From NCBI RefSeq assembly GCF_021130785.1, contig NC_060213.1:63278001-63342000 (forward strand): 64,000 bases of DNA, given 5' to 3'. Shown here piece by piece: positions 21,721 to 34,864 of the stretch. The notes beneath the pieces are model-generated. The model was not told where the DNA came from, did no database searches, and worked only from the letters and a program-made list of their open reading frames with translations. Every line of letters starts with the position of its first letter. Within the stretch, counting starts at the first letter, position 1. The position numbers were made by a program, and so were the translations under genes. The DNA is from Homalodisca vitripennis. Taxonomy: Eukaryota; Arthropoda; Insecta; Hemiptera; Cicadellidae.

Positions 21721-24142
21721 CAAAAATTCTACAAGTCACAATACATCGACTCAATGACTGGAGTCGTCAAACACGGTTTCTTTTTCAAACGATAAAAACA
21801 GATCAATATTATTGCAGGGACAATAGTACATTGTATAGCACACATGATTGATTTTTAATTTAAAACTTCTTCCATTTATATCACAAAATTCTCATTCACT
21901 CGTACAATTTTAAAATTAAACCTCTTTCATTCTCCGCCAATATAACCCACTTCAAACAGCAGGATCAGCCATCTAATTGGGTGATCTCCCAGGCAAATGC
22001 AAAAATCCCCTGCAAAAAAATCTTGTGAAAGGAACTTAAGGTGCATTTTGAACGTCTTGGCGTTACGGAATGTTTTTATTGAATTTTGTAGTCTTTTAAT
22101 AAATATAACACCTGCCTACGAGGGCAGGTGTTCAAAAACCACCGTTCTGTGTCTCGCAGTTCGTAGTAGTTCTCTAACTCGTTTCTAATGAATATATACC
22201 ACGGCCTCTGGTTAAAGGTCGGGACACACAATACCCGCACCGTTCCCAACAAGTGAGTCGGCCGAGTGTCGGTGCGGGCACGGCTCGCTTACGTGAGGCC
22301 ATACTTGTCCGTACGCAGTCCGAGAGCAATAACCTCACTGTTTAGATAAAATCATATTTCTTTTGGGTTTTGAAATGACAGATACTTAAAAAAATATTCG
22401 GAAAATAACCTATTGCTTAAGATGAAGAATTTTAACTTTAATGTTGTTATTTTTATTAATTGCTGAGGTGAATGAAATATGGCAATGCTGCAGTAAAGCC
22501 TGGTACAATCAGCTGTAAAATGTGTACTAAAATTGTAACATTTGTAATGAAAATGTACAAGCCAACAACTTTCCAGTTCACATTCCTACCTAAGACAGTT
22601 TATTTACTATGCCTGCACAAAAAATGTGTTATCAAATCATCACTACTAGATATTTATGTATCGCGTCAGAATCAGTACTTTCCTCAAGTCCTCATGATAC
22701 TTCTAATGGTTAGTTCTTGTACCTAACAAATGATAAGTGCACCCTAACCATTGAGATTCGTACTAATTTATTCCTTTTGTTTAATTTTAGTTTGCATATG
22801 CTTGGAAATATTCTAAATTCAACAACGGATTCGAAAAAAAAAAAAAACTGAAAAACCTGCATATCTATCAATTTTTATTAATTACTTCAGTGAATTTATA
22901 AATTACTTGATATATTGAAACACAATACAAAGTTTTTGGGAAATGTTGTTAAAACATTGTGTATTGTGTCTTACTCTAGAAATCTCTATTTTATTAACTG
23001 TAGTCTTAAGAAAGTAAATAAGAAGATTTGCAAGAGTACATACCAAATATAAAAAGAAATCACAAAGATAAAAATAAATCACCGTGGTTAGAAGAAAACT
23101 AATGAGAAACGACGAAACTGTGTTTGTTACACAATGCATTGGAAATACACAAAACTCAGCTGGTCGAAGCAAATAATAAATTAGTATAAATACAAAGCCG
23201 ACTAAAACTTTAACTCTTGGAATTTACAGCGTTCTTATACTGTACACGTTGACTGCGGCGGGCGCACATAATTAGTATGCGGCTGTCCTAATTCGGTACA
23301 TGACTAGTATCGCAGTGAAGGTGTTAATGTGTTACAGCCTGCCTTTAGCTATTCATGTAAATACCACCTGTCAACTACAGCACCATTTTTGTGTGTGTAC
23401 TAATATAATATTTTCAATTTAATACAATATTTTACATAAACAGAAGGGCATATTAATTTATCAAAATTGAATACATGTTGGCAATGACTCGTATCTCTTC
23501 AGTTCATGGAGTTGTGCGTTTCCTAGGAAGAGTAATTAACAAAACATAATAGTGGTGAACACTAATTGAGCAGTAACAATTCTTACTTAGTAATCCAATG
23601 GAATTCAACTCAGTATAAAATAATAGTAATTTTAATAAAAATTTGAAATCAATAATACAGCAACGCCAAGCTATCTTTCTTTACTTTTAATTTATTCTCT
23701 ATTAAATCTTATTTATAACTCATCAAAAGTTCACAAGTCCAGTCTTAAAATTAACAATCAATCAATCATTCAATAATTGTATCCTTCTAGTTCTCAGTGC
23801 TAATGTCTTCAACAGAAACTCAAAATAAAAATCTTCATTAAACTTCAAAATAAAATAATCTTCTTCAAATATAAAACGAAATAAATAATAAAATAATACT
23901 TCTTCTCAAAATAAAAATCAAACAAATTAAGGTAATATTAATATTTAATATATGAACCAAGACAATGTCCAACTAGTTAAAGTCAAAATTGTATCAATTT
24001 CAAAACTACTTATTTTCTGTAAATTTCCAATTTACAAATTATTGAATTATCCAGAATTGTTCGCTTGGCTTTGAATGTTAAATTTAGCAACTTGTTAAAA
24101 GGTATATAGAATCTCAGAACATTAAATAAATTTTCTTTTTTT
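21721..24142. other. AT-rich DNA with one GC-rich hairpin
   Basis: No gene is recognised. A minus-strand frame around 22903-23172 is hydrophobic, with splice-like signals (CTTCGACCAG acceptor, GTATGT donor), but the evidence is too weak to call. The hairpin at 22234-22278 is listed separately. Confidence 0.45.
22234..22278. repeat. GC-rich 9-bp perfect inverted repeat
   Basis: CCCGCACCG pairs perfectly with CGGTGCGGG across a 27-base spacer, within a roughly 120-bp GC-rich island in AT-rich DNA. The abrupt composition change and the sequence GGGACACACA just upstream suggest a transposon end, but no partner end was found. Confidence 0.5.
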
Positions 24143-24176
24143 GTAGGCTATTCCTGATTAAACCAAATTGAACAGG

Positions 24177-24754
24177 AAACTATCATCAAGTAATTTTCTA
24201 TTTCAATATTAAATTCTAACTTTCACAGTACCTCGCACTTCTCCTGAAGACTTCACCAAGTAACCAAAATGACTATTATAGATTAATTAATTTAAACTTG
24301 AGACTTTAAATTTTGAAAAGAAATTTTAATTTTAAACTCCACAAACTCAACCTTCTTCCCGAAAAATCAATACGGCAAGAGTAGGCTATCACTTTATACG
24401 ACTTGTCTCTCTGACCAAACAGCAAAGAATCCCCTGAAAACGTGGTTGAAGCCACCGGAAGGATCTAGAAGTCCCTCCCACCATCTAATCAACCTAACAT
24501 TGGCCAATCAAATTTGAGCAAACACAATGTCTGAATTGGATGGTACATATCCAACCCAGACCTGTAACCTATGCTCAATACCTAGATACAAAAGGAAGCT
24601 TCTAGCATTCCTCGAACCCGAATTGACAAGAAAATCAGCACTGCTCAAAGGATAACAATTCTTACAATTCAATTATTATATAAGTTTACAATTCTCTTAA
24701 TTAAAAATATAAAAATTCCTATAAATAATTAAATAATATAGGAAGCATCCTATA
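24177..24754 (-). repeat. 578-bp direct repeat, left copy; probable 3' LTR
   Basis: It is nearly identical to 55790-56367, differing at about three positions and with equal length. Read on the minus strand it contains a TATA-like GTATAAAGTG. It is directly preceded, in that sense, by a purine tract. The right copy adjoins a minus-strand integrase fragment, so these are best read as LTRs of a minus-strand retrotransposon with this copy downstream. The left copy may continue to 24148, where GTAGG precedes it; GTAGG also follows the right copy at 56368 and may be a target-site duplication. The ends are not canonical TG...CA, which leaves the exact borders open. Confidence 0.6.
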
Positions 24755-24767
24755 TCCTCCCTACCTT
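24755..24767 (-). other. Candidate polypurine tract
   Basis: On the minus strand AAGGTAGGGAGGA lies immediately before the start of the left 578-bp repeat, the position expected of the plus-strand primer site of an LTR retrotransposon. Only position and composition support this. Confidence 0.45.
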
Positions 24768-24783
24768 CAATGCTAGAAGCAAG

Positions 24784-25022
24784 GCTTCTAGTAATAATAA
24801 GGACAAACTACTAACATCAATTATCAAGGGCTTTAGTAATAATGAGGACAAACTACTAACATCAATTAGCAAGGGGCTTCTAGTAATCATGAGGGCAAAC
24901 TACTAACATCAATTAGCAAGGGGCTTCTAGTAATCATGAGGGCAAACTACTAACATCAATTAGCAAGGGGCTTCTAGTAATCATGAGGGCAAACTACTAA
25001 CATCAATTAGCAAGGGGCTTTA
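24784..25022. repeat. 47-bp minisatellite, about five copies
   Basis: The last three full copies, starting at 24877, 24924 and 24971, are virtually identical. Each reads CTTCTAGTAATCATGAGGGC followed by AAACTACTAACATCAATTAG and CAAGGGG. The first two copies are more diverged and shorter. It lies just inside the left LTR-like repeat. Confidence 0.9.
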
Positions 25023-25498
25023 GACCTCACCTACCTTTTACCAGAAATCAAAATTTTTTTTTTATACAATATTCACCTTACAAAGTTCAACCTTAAATAT
25101 CTATTAAACAAAGCAGATCAAAGAATAATTACTCACTACAATATGTTTACCTACAATTACCTACAATATGTTTACCTATTTACCTACAATCAAATCAAGT
25201 TAAATTCAATTTAAGCTCAGAATATGCAAATTAGTACATTATCAATTAAGGTTACAGTTTAAAACATTAAGTTACTTCTCTAAACATTCTTCAATTGAAA
25301 ACCATAATTTATTCTGTTAATTTAATTACACTACATCAAAACAAACAATATTTTAGAATTACTATAATCTTAAAAACTAACAGATTCAGCTATATATAAA
25401 TCATATATTTACATTTAATCTTTGGTTAAGTCCAAAACTGATGAACATATGTTTACAAACAAACTTTAAAATGTAAACAAACAAGAATAATTAATGAA
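25023..25498. other. AT-rich DNA between minisatellite and array
   Basis: There is no gene. A short imperfect repeat of ACCTACAAT/GTTTACCTA lies at about 25138-25190. If the LTR reading is right, this is retrotransposon 3' interior. Confidence 0.5.
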
Positions 25499-28090
25499 TC
25501 CTATATTAATGTACAGCCGCATGTGTAACTGACTCACTCACTCACATGACTGACATATAGATACAAATTCTAACATACTTCTAGAAGTGCTGGAAACTTG
25601 AAAATTTTGGCACGCAGGTACCTTTCACAATATGACCCGGAGGAAAAGTCTGAAAACCGGACTTTTTTAATTCTAAACCCCTCAAAAAAATTTCCCGAAA
25701 AATCGCGCATCTCTTTACCCCTGCAGGCATTTCTTGTAAGCCCGCTAGCGGGCGAACCGTTAGAGCTAGCTCGGATCTGACGAAAAATTCATGGTCAGGA
25801 ATGAAGTGAACTACAAAAAAGGTCCAGTGACTTTTTGCTCTATCTTCCATGGTTAAGCGACCAAAACGCTCGAACATTTGACATTCCAGAGATTTTTTCG
25901 ATAAAAATAATGTTTCGAGCCCGATAGCGGCCGAACCGTTGGTCGTAGCTCAAAATCTGATTGACCCATCAAATTAACAAATTGTACGATCTACAGAAAA
26001 GGTCCAGTGACTTTTTGCCCTATCTCCATTGGTTTGGCCGTAAAACGTGATTATGTGCAATTTTTTTTGTAATATTTACGTGAAAAGTTTGTTTTTGAGG
26101 TTAATAGCGGCGAAACCATTGGTCGGAGGTCAAAATAAATCAAAAGGTTAGTTAGATTTAGGAAAATAATGTGAGCTACAAAAAAGGTCTAGTGACATTT
26201 TACTCTATCTCCATTTTTTTTGTCCGCAAAACGCTATTAAGTGAAAATATTTGGAAATTTTCGCCTACAAATTTACATTCCGGGCTTGATAACGGCTAAA
26301 CGGTTGGTCGTAGCTCAAAACAAATCTTCAACGGGAATTAGGAAATGACGTGATCTACAAAAAAGGTTCAGTAACATTTTGCCCTATCCTCAACGGTTTT
26401 GGCCGCATAACGCGTTTTAAAGTTTTAATTTTTTGAGTTTTACGTGAGATTTTGTTTTCTGGGCTCCATTTCAGACAAAAATCTTAGTTTTAGCCCATAT
26501 TAAAAATTTGATTTTATACAAAATAATGCGATCTACACAAAAGGTACAGTGACCTTTTTTACTCTATATTCCATATTGATTTAACCGTAAAACGTGATTA
26601 TATTGAAAATTTCACTTAAAAACTTACTTTTCGTGCTCGATAGTGGCCGAAACCGTTTTGGCCCTAGCTTGATTATAAAACTTTTTGTAAGTAGCTATAG
26701 ATAGGATCTACAAAAAAGGTCCAGCAGCTTTCTGTCGTTTATCTTTCCGTAAGCCTGATAAATGCTCTAAATGGCTAATTCCTTTGTCGTCACTTTTAAG
26801 TGTTTTAAATTTTGCAACTATAATTAGTGCGGTTCATACTGGTTCCATATTGACCTTGTATTAACTACTTTAACGAGTGACTAAAACACCCCTCCACATC
26901 GGGAGTTAGCTGAGCGTTAGTGAAGCTTCAATAGTAGATAGGGACAGAGTGTTTATTTTTTGTTTAATTTTATGAAATATTAGTTCGTTTGTCAAAACTC
27001 TGGCGTGGAATGATAATTTCCGAAGTAATGTAAACCCCCTGATCAACGTTTTTATTTTGATAAAAATTCCTCGTGCCCAGACACAAATTTACTAGAAAAG
27101 TACCACGCGTTCTTTAACCCCCGAGAAGGATAAACCCCCTCTCCCGGGAATTCCTTGGTTGATGAACTCCTGATTAAATTAAACCCCCTGATCAACTTAA
27201 TATTCTGATAAAGGTAGTTTTTTAATTTATTTACACTATAATCCGTTTACACAACAGCTGACCAGTGCAGACTTTTATTCCCAAGCGTTGTACCGACTAA
27301 ACCAGAGATCGTAGCTCAAATCCGAGAGAGTTGAATCGGAAAGGACAAAATTAAATTTCCGACAAGAAAGGTCTAGTTACTTTTTCTCGTATCTCTAACG
27401 GTTTATAACCCCGTAAAAATATCATTAAATGTCAAAACTTTGATGAAAGGTGGCCTGGGGTGTGTCATTAAACCCCCGGTAACATTAATCCCCCCCGGGA
27501 GTTCTAGGTATGACCAGATAATCTCCTGAGTAAATTAAACCCCCTGATGTGTTAACCCCCCCGGTACCATTAACCCCTCCCAGGGAAATATACTGGCTTG
27601 ACCTCATGTCTGAATTTTACTAATCACCACCAAATCTCTTAACCCCCCTTGGGAAGTTCCTGGTATGACACAGATAGCCCCCCGATGTCTTAACCCACGG
27701 TAACGTTAAACCCCCCGCCCCCTTGGGAAGTTCCTGGTAGTATGACCAGATATCCCCCTGACGTCTTAACCCCTGGTAACATTAAACCCCCCAGGGAATT
27801 TTCCTGGCTTGACCTCATGTCCCGAATTTTAACAATCACCAAATATCTTTAACCCCCCCCCTTGGGAAGTTTCTGGTATGACCAGATATCCCCCTGATGT
27901 CTTAACCCCTGGTTAACATTAACCCCCCCCAGGGAATTTCCTGGCTTGAACCTCATGTCCGAATTTTAACAATCACCAAGTCTCTCTTATCCCCGAATTT
28001 GCAAGCGTAAATTTAACCGCTCATCTCCGAATTTGGCCAATACCCAAAAGGGGGCCTGGGGGCGTAGCCCCCCAGCGAGCCGAAGGCGAG
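25499..28090 (+). mobile_element. Array unit 1, class C (2592 bp)
   Basis: First unit, with a slightly divergent start (TCCTATATTAATGTACAGCC). It is the longest class, with extra 170-185 bp monomers and a long C-rich part, and is nearly identical in layout to unit 9. It ends in the hairpin at 28056-28075. Confidence 0.7.
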
Positions 28091-29961
28091 TCCCATATAT
28101 ATACACAGCCGCATGTGTAACTGACTCACTGACTGAACACATAGGTAATACTAATTCTAACATAGTTCTAGAAGTGCTGGAAACGTGAAATTTTGCACAC
28201 ACGTCGCTCGTATCTTCAAACCTCCGGGAAAAGTCTGAAAACCGGAGTTTTTTACTTTTGGTCCCCTCAAAAAAAATTGCCGAACGGACCCCTGTTTTTG
28301 CCCTTGCAGGCTTTGCTTTGAAGCCCGATAGCGGGCGAACCGTTAGAGCTAGCTTCGATCTGACGAAAAATTCATAATCAGGAATGAAGTGAACTACAAA
28401 AAAGGTCCAGTGACTTTTTGGCTCCATTTCCTTCGGTTTGGCCGCAAAAACGCGATTACATTAAAATATTTTGAAATTTTCGCCTAAAAATTTACCTTTC
28501 GGGCTCGATAGCGGCTAAACGGTTGGGTCGTAGCTCAAAACAAATTTTCAATGGGATTTAGAAAATTGCGTGATCTACAAAAAGGGTTCAGTAACATTTT
28601 GCCCTATCATCAACGGTTTGGCCGCATAACGCGTTTTAAAGTATAGATTTTTTACGTTTTGCGTGAGATATTGTTTTCTGGGCTCTGTGTTAGCGGAACC
28701 TTTGATGTTAGGGTAGAATAAAAATCGCATTTTAATACGAAACAATGTGGTCTACAAAAAAAGTCCAGTGACATTTTACTCTATCTTTTATGGTTTTTAG
28801 CCGTAAAAACGTGATTATGTTTGAAAATTCCACTCAAAAACTTACCTTCTGGGCTCGATATTGGCCGAACCGTTAGCCCTAGCTTAAATATAAAATTTTT
28901 TATAACTAGCTATTCATAGGATCTAAAAAAAAGGTTCAGCAGCTTTCTATCGTTTATCTTTCCGTAAGCCTGATAAATGCTCTAAACGACAAATTATTCG
29001 TCGTTACTTTTAGGTGTTTTAAATATTTCAATTATAATTAGTGACGTCATGCTGGTTCCAGCTTGACCTTGTATTACTACGTTAACGAGTGACTAAAACC
29101 CCCCTCCACATCGGGAGTTGGCTGAGCGTTAGTGAAGTTTCAATAGTAGATAGGGACAGAGTGTTTTTTATTATGTTCAAAGACACACCACCCTCTAAAA
29201 TAGGCTCAAGTGTGTCATTAACCCCCGGTAACATTAACCCTCCCCCCCAGAAATTAACCTGGTCTGTATGACCAGATAATCTCCTGGGTATTTTAAACCC
29301 CCTGAAAATTTAACCCCCGGTAACATTAAACATCCCCCCAGGGAATTTCCTGGCATGAGTATATAAATTTCCTGAGCAAATTAAACCCCCTAAAACAACT
29401 TTTAAAATACTGGACTTAGGATCAGTTTTTTGTTATATTTACACTGAAACAATTCACAATAGCTGGCCTATGAAGACATTTCTTCCAAGCTCTGTACCGG
29501 CAAAACCAAAGGTTCCTACTTAAAATCTGAGGGCAGAATCGGTACTTTCAAAATTAAATTTTCGACAAGAAAGGTCCAGTCACTTTTTCTCGTATCTCTA
29601 ACGGTTTAGCCGCAAAACGCCCTCAAAGTCAAAAGTTTGGGTAAATCCGGAAAATTAAACTATGGTATACGTACGTCCTCTGACTTTGGTTTAAAACCAA
29701 AATTTTCTTGTCTCCAAATTTCACGAACACATAACTTAACTCTTTCTACCACATCAATTGATTAATATTATACACCACACATCTTTTGGCTGAGCGTTTA
29801 GCGAAGCATTACGACCCGTAAGATTCTCGAGAACGGGTACATAAAAATTTGGAAACTTCACGTCTGAATTTAACCAAATCACCGAACTACGCTTATCCCC
29901 GAATTTAGCCAACACCCAAATGGGGGCCTGGGGGCGTAGCCCCCAGCGAGCCGAAGGCGAG
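28091..29961 (+). mobile_element. Array unit 2, class D (1871 bp)
   Basis: Starts TCCCATATATATACACAGCC and has the full 3' hairpin at 29928-29946. It shares its monomer order with unit 7 (GACGTCGC-type block near the start, AACGGACCCC). Confidence 0.7.
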
Positions 29962-31547
29962 TCTAATATATATACAACCGCATGTGTAACTGACTGACTG
30001 ACTCACTCTCACTCACGTATATACTAAATTCTAACCTACTTCTCAGATGAGTTAGAGACTTGAAATTTGGTACACAGATAGCTTTCCACGTTGTAACCAC
30101 CAGGAAAATCCCGAAAAGTGAGAATGTTTCATTTTCAACCCCTCAAAAAAATTCCCACTAAAAAATCGCGCATTCTTCACCCCTGCAGGCATTTTTTGTA
30201 AGCCCGATAGCGGGCGAACCGTTGGAGCTAGCTCAGATCTGACGGAAAATTCCATGGTCCAGGAATGAAGTGAACTAACCAAAAAAGGTCTTATGACTTT
30301 TTGCTCTATCTTCCATGGTTAAGCGACAAAAAACGCTCGAACATTTGAAATTCCATAGAGGTTTTTTCGATAAAAATAAAAGTTTCAAGCCCGATAGCGT
30401 CCCGAACCGTTGGTTCGTAGCTCTCAAATCTGATTGACCCATTAAATTAGCAAATTGCGCGATCTACAGAAAAGGTCCAGTAATCTTTTGCCCTATCTCG
30501 ATTGGTTTGGCCGAAAAACGTGATTATGTACAATTTTGTTGTAACTTTACGCGAAACTTTTGTTTTTGGGGTCGATAGCGGCGAAACCATTGGTCGGAGG
30601 TCAAAATAAGACTAACTTTTTTATTTAGGAAATAAGATGACCTACAAAAAAGGTCCAGTGACTTTTTATTATATTTCCCTTAGTTTGACCGAAAAACGCA
30701 AACGCGATTAAGTGAAAATATTGGACATTTTTCGCCCTAAAAATTTACATTCCGGGCTTGGATAGCGGCTAAACGGTTGGTCGTAACTCAAAACAAATTT
30801 TAAACGGGATTTAGGAAATCACGTGATCTACAGAAAAGGTTCAGTGACTTCGGGAGTTGGCTGAGCGTTAGCTAAGCGTCAATAGTAGATAGGACAGAGG
30901 AATATTTATTATGTTCACAGACACAATACCCTCTAAAAAAGGCCCAAGTGTGTCATTAACCCCCGGTAATATTAACCCCCCCCCCGGGGATTTCCTGGTT
31001 ATGACCTGATAACCTCCTGTACATTCAACCCCCTGATGTGTTAACCCCCCTGGTAACATTAAACCCCCCCAGGGAATTTCCTGCCATGACCTCATGTCCG
31101 AATTTTACCAGTCACCAAATCTCTTAACCCCCCCCCCCTGGGAAGATCCTGGTATGACCAGATAACCCCCTGGAGACTTATCCCCCGGTAACGTTAACCC
31201 CCCCTGGGAATTTGTTCATATGACCAGACAATATCCTGACGAAATTAAACCCCCTCTTGTCTTAACCTCCTTAACATTAATCACCCACCCAGGGAATTTC
31301 TCGCCTTGACTAGATAGTCTCCTGGTGATATTAAACCCCCTGTTCGACTTAAAATACTGCCTTGAGGTCGGTTTTTATTATGTTTATACTAAACAATTCA
31401 AGATAGCTGACCCGTGCAGACTTTTCTCCCGAGCTCATTTCTGGCTAAACCATAGGTCGTAGATCAGATCTGAGGGCACAATCGAAAGAGAAAATTAAAT
31501 TTTCGACAAGAAAGGTCCAGTCACTTTTTCTTCGTATCTAACGGTTA
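29962..31547 (+). mobile_element. Array unit 3, class A, 3'-truncated (1586 bp)
   Basis: Starts TCTAATATATATACAACCGC. The monomer part stops early and joins the GGGAGTTGGCTGAGCGTTAG block directly. The unit breaks off after CGTATCTAACGGTTA and passes straight into the next TCTAATATA start, so the hairpin end is missing. Confidence 0.7.
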
Positions 31548-33101
31548 TCTAATATATATACAACCGCATGTGTAACTGACTGACTGACTGGACTCACGTA
31601 TACTAATTCTAACCTACTTCCAGATGAGTTAGAGACTTGAAATTTGGTACACAGATAGCTTTCCACGTGTAACCACCAGGAAAATCCCGAAAAGTGAGAA
31701 TTTTTCATTTTCAACCCCTCAAAAAATTCCCAAAAAATCGCGCATTCTTCACCCCTGCAGGCATTTTTTTGTAAGCCCGATAGCGGGCGAACCGTTGGAG
31801 CTAGCTCGGATCTGACGGAAAATTCATCGTCAGGAATGAAGTGAACTACAAAAAAGGTCTAATGACTTTTTGCTCTATCTTCCATGGTTAAGCGACAAAA
31901 CGCTCGAACATTTGAAATTCCAGAGATTTTTTTCGATAAAAATAATGTTTCAAGCCCGATAGCGGCCGAACCGTTGGTCGTAGCTCAAATCTGATTGACC
32001 CATCAAATTAGCAAATTGCGCGATCTACAGAAAAGGTCCAGTAATCTTTTGCCCTATCTCGATTGGTTTGGCCGAAAAAAACGTGATTATGTACAATTTT
32101 GTTGTAACTTTTACGCGAAACTTTTGTTTTTGGGGTCGATAGCGGGCGAAAAACCATTGGTCGGAGGTCAAAATAAGACTAACTTTTTATTTAGGAAATA
32201 AGATGACCTACAAAAAAGGTCTAGTGACTTTTTATTATATTTCCCTTAGTTTGACCGCAAAACGCGATTAAGTGAAAATATTGGACATTTTCGCCTAAAA
32301 ATTTACATTGCCGGGCTTGATAGCGGCTAAACGGTTGGTCGTAACTCAAAACAAATTTTAAACGGGATTTAGGAAATCACGTGATCTACAGAAAAGGTTC
32401 AGTGACTTCGGGAGTTGGCTGAGCGTTAGCTAAGCGTCAATAGTAGATAGGGACAGAGGAATATTTATTATGTTCACAGACACAATACCCTCTAAAAAAG
32501 GCCCAAGTGTGTCATTAACCCCCGGTAATATTAACCCCCCCCCCGGGGATTTCCTGGTATGACCTGATAACCTCCTGTACATTCAACCCCCTGATGTGTT
32601 AACCCCCCTGGTAACATTAAACCCCCCCAGGGAATTTCCTGCCATGACCTCATGTCCGAATTTTACCAGTCACCAAATCTCTTAACCCCCCCCCTGGGAA
32701 GATCCTGGTATGACCAGATAACCCCCTGGAGACTTATCCCCCGGTAACGTTAACCCCCCCTGGGAATTTGTTCATATGACCAGACAATATCCTGACGAAA
32801 TTAAACCCCTCTTGTCTTAACCTCCTTAACATTAATCACCCACCCAGGGAATTTCTCGCCTTGACTAGATAGTCTCCTGGTGATATTAAACCCCCTGTTC
32901 GACTTAAAATACTGCCTTGAGGTCGGTTTTTATTATGTTTATACTAAACAATTCAAGATAGCTGACCCGTGCAGACTTTTCTCCCGAGCTCATTTCTGGC
33001 TAAACCATAGGTCGTAGATCAGATCTGAGGGCACAATCGAAAGAGAAAATTAAATTTTCGACAAGAAAGGTCCAGTCACTTCTTGTCGTATCTAACGGTT
33101 A
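31548..33101 (+). mobile_element. Array unit 4, class A, 3'-truncated (1554 bp)
   Basis: Nearly identical to unit 3 and truncated at the same point after TAACGGTTA. Most differences are single-base changes in homopolymer runs. Confidence 0.7.
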
Positions 33102-34864
33102 TCTAATATATATACAACCGCATGTGTAACTGACTGACTGACTGACTCACGTATACTAATTCTAACCTACTTTCAGATGAGTTAGAGACTTGAAATTTGG
33201 TACACAGATAGCTTTCCACGTGTAACCACCAGGAAAATCCCGAAAAGTGAGAATTTTTCATTTTCAACCCCTCAAAAAAAATTCCCAAAAAATCGCGCAT
33301 TCTTCACCCCTGCAGGCATTTTTTTGTAAGCCCGATAGCGGGCGAACCGTTGGAGCTAGCTCGGATCTGACGGAAAATTCATCGTCAGGAATGAAGTGAA
33401 CTACAAAAAAGGTCTAATGACTTTTTGCTCTATCTTCCATGGTTAAGCGACAAAACGCTCGAACATTTGAAATTCCAGAGATTTTTTCGATAAAAATAAT
33501 GTTTCAAGCCCGATAGCGGCCGAACCGTTGGTCGTAGCTCAAATCTGATTGACCCATCAAATTAGCAAATTGCGCGATCTACAGAAAAGGTCCAGTAATC
33601 TTTTGCCCTATCTCGATTGGTTTGGCCGAAAAAAAACGTGATTATGTACAATTTTGTTGTAACTTTTACGCGAAACTTTTGTTTTTGGGGTCGATAGCGG
33701 CGAAACCATTGGTCGGAGGTCAAAATAAGACTAACGTTTTATTTAGGAAATAAGATGAACCTACAAAAAAGGTCCAGTGACTTTTTACTATATTTCCCTT
33801 AGTTTGACCGCAAAACGCGATTAAGTGAAAATATTGGACATTTTCGCCTAAAAATTTACATTCCGTCCGGGCTTGATAGCGGCTACCTAAAACGGTTGGT
33901 CGTAACTCAAAACAAATTTTAAACGGGATTTAGGAAATCACGTGATCTACAGAAAAGGTTCAGTGACTTCGGGAGTTGGCTGAGCGTTAGCTAAGCGTCA
34001 ATAGTAGATAGGGACAGAGGAATATTTATTATGTTCACAGACACAATACCCTCTAAAAAAGGCCCAAGTGTGTCATTAACCCCCGGTAATATTAACCCCC
34101 CCCCCCCCGGGGATTTCCTGGTATGACCTGATAACCTCCTGTACATTCAACCCCCTGATGTGTTAACCCCCCTGGTAACATTAAACCCCCCCAGGGAATT
34201 TCCTGCCATGACCTCATGTCCGAATTTTACCAGTCACCAAATCTCTTAACCCCCCCCCCTGGGAAGATCCTGGTATGACCAGATAACCCCCTGGAGACTT
34301 ATCCCCCGGTAACGTTAACCCCCCCTGGGAATTTGTTCATATGACCAGACAATATCCTGACGAAATTAAACCCCCTCTTGTCTTAACCTCCTTAACATTA
34401 ATCACCCACCCAGGGGAATTTCTCGCCTTGACTAGATAGTCTCCTGGTGATATTAAACCCCCTGTTCGACTTAAAATACTGCCTTGAGGTCGGTTTTTAT
34501 TATGTTTATACTAAACAATTCAAGATAGCTGACCCGTGCAGACTTTTCTCCCGAGCTCATTTCTGGCTAAACCATAGGTCGTAGATCAGATCTGAGGGCA
34601 CAATCGAAAGAGAAAATTAAATTTTCGACAAGAAAGGTCCAGTCACTTTTTGTCGTATCTCTAACGGTTTAACCGCAAAATGCCCTCAAAGTCAAAAGTT
34701 TTTACGAATCCGGAAAAAAATCTATGAAAAAGGTCAATTTTTAAATCCCTTGTCATTTACTTAATGTCCGGACTTAACCAGTCACCGAATTCCGCTTATC
34801 CCCGAATTTGCAAGCGTTTACTTTGGGGGCCTGGGGGCGTAGCCCCCAGCGAGCCGAAGGCGAG
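33102..34864 (+). mobile_element. Array unit 5, class A, full length (1763 bp)
   Basis: Same body as units 3 and 4, but it continues through AACGGTTTAACCGCAAAATG to the 3' hairpin at 34831-34849. It shows what the truncated A units have lost. Confidence 0.7.

Noticed and set aside
22195..22330. GC-rich island as a CpG promoter
   Set aside because: It is only about 120 bp, has no gene beside it, and its palindromic content looks more like a transposon end.
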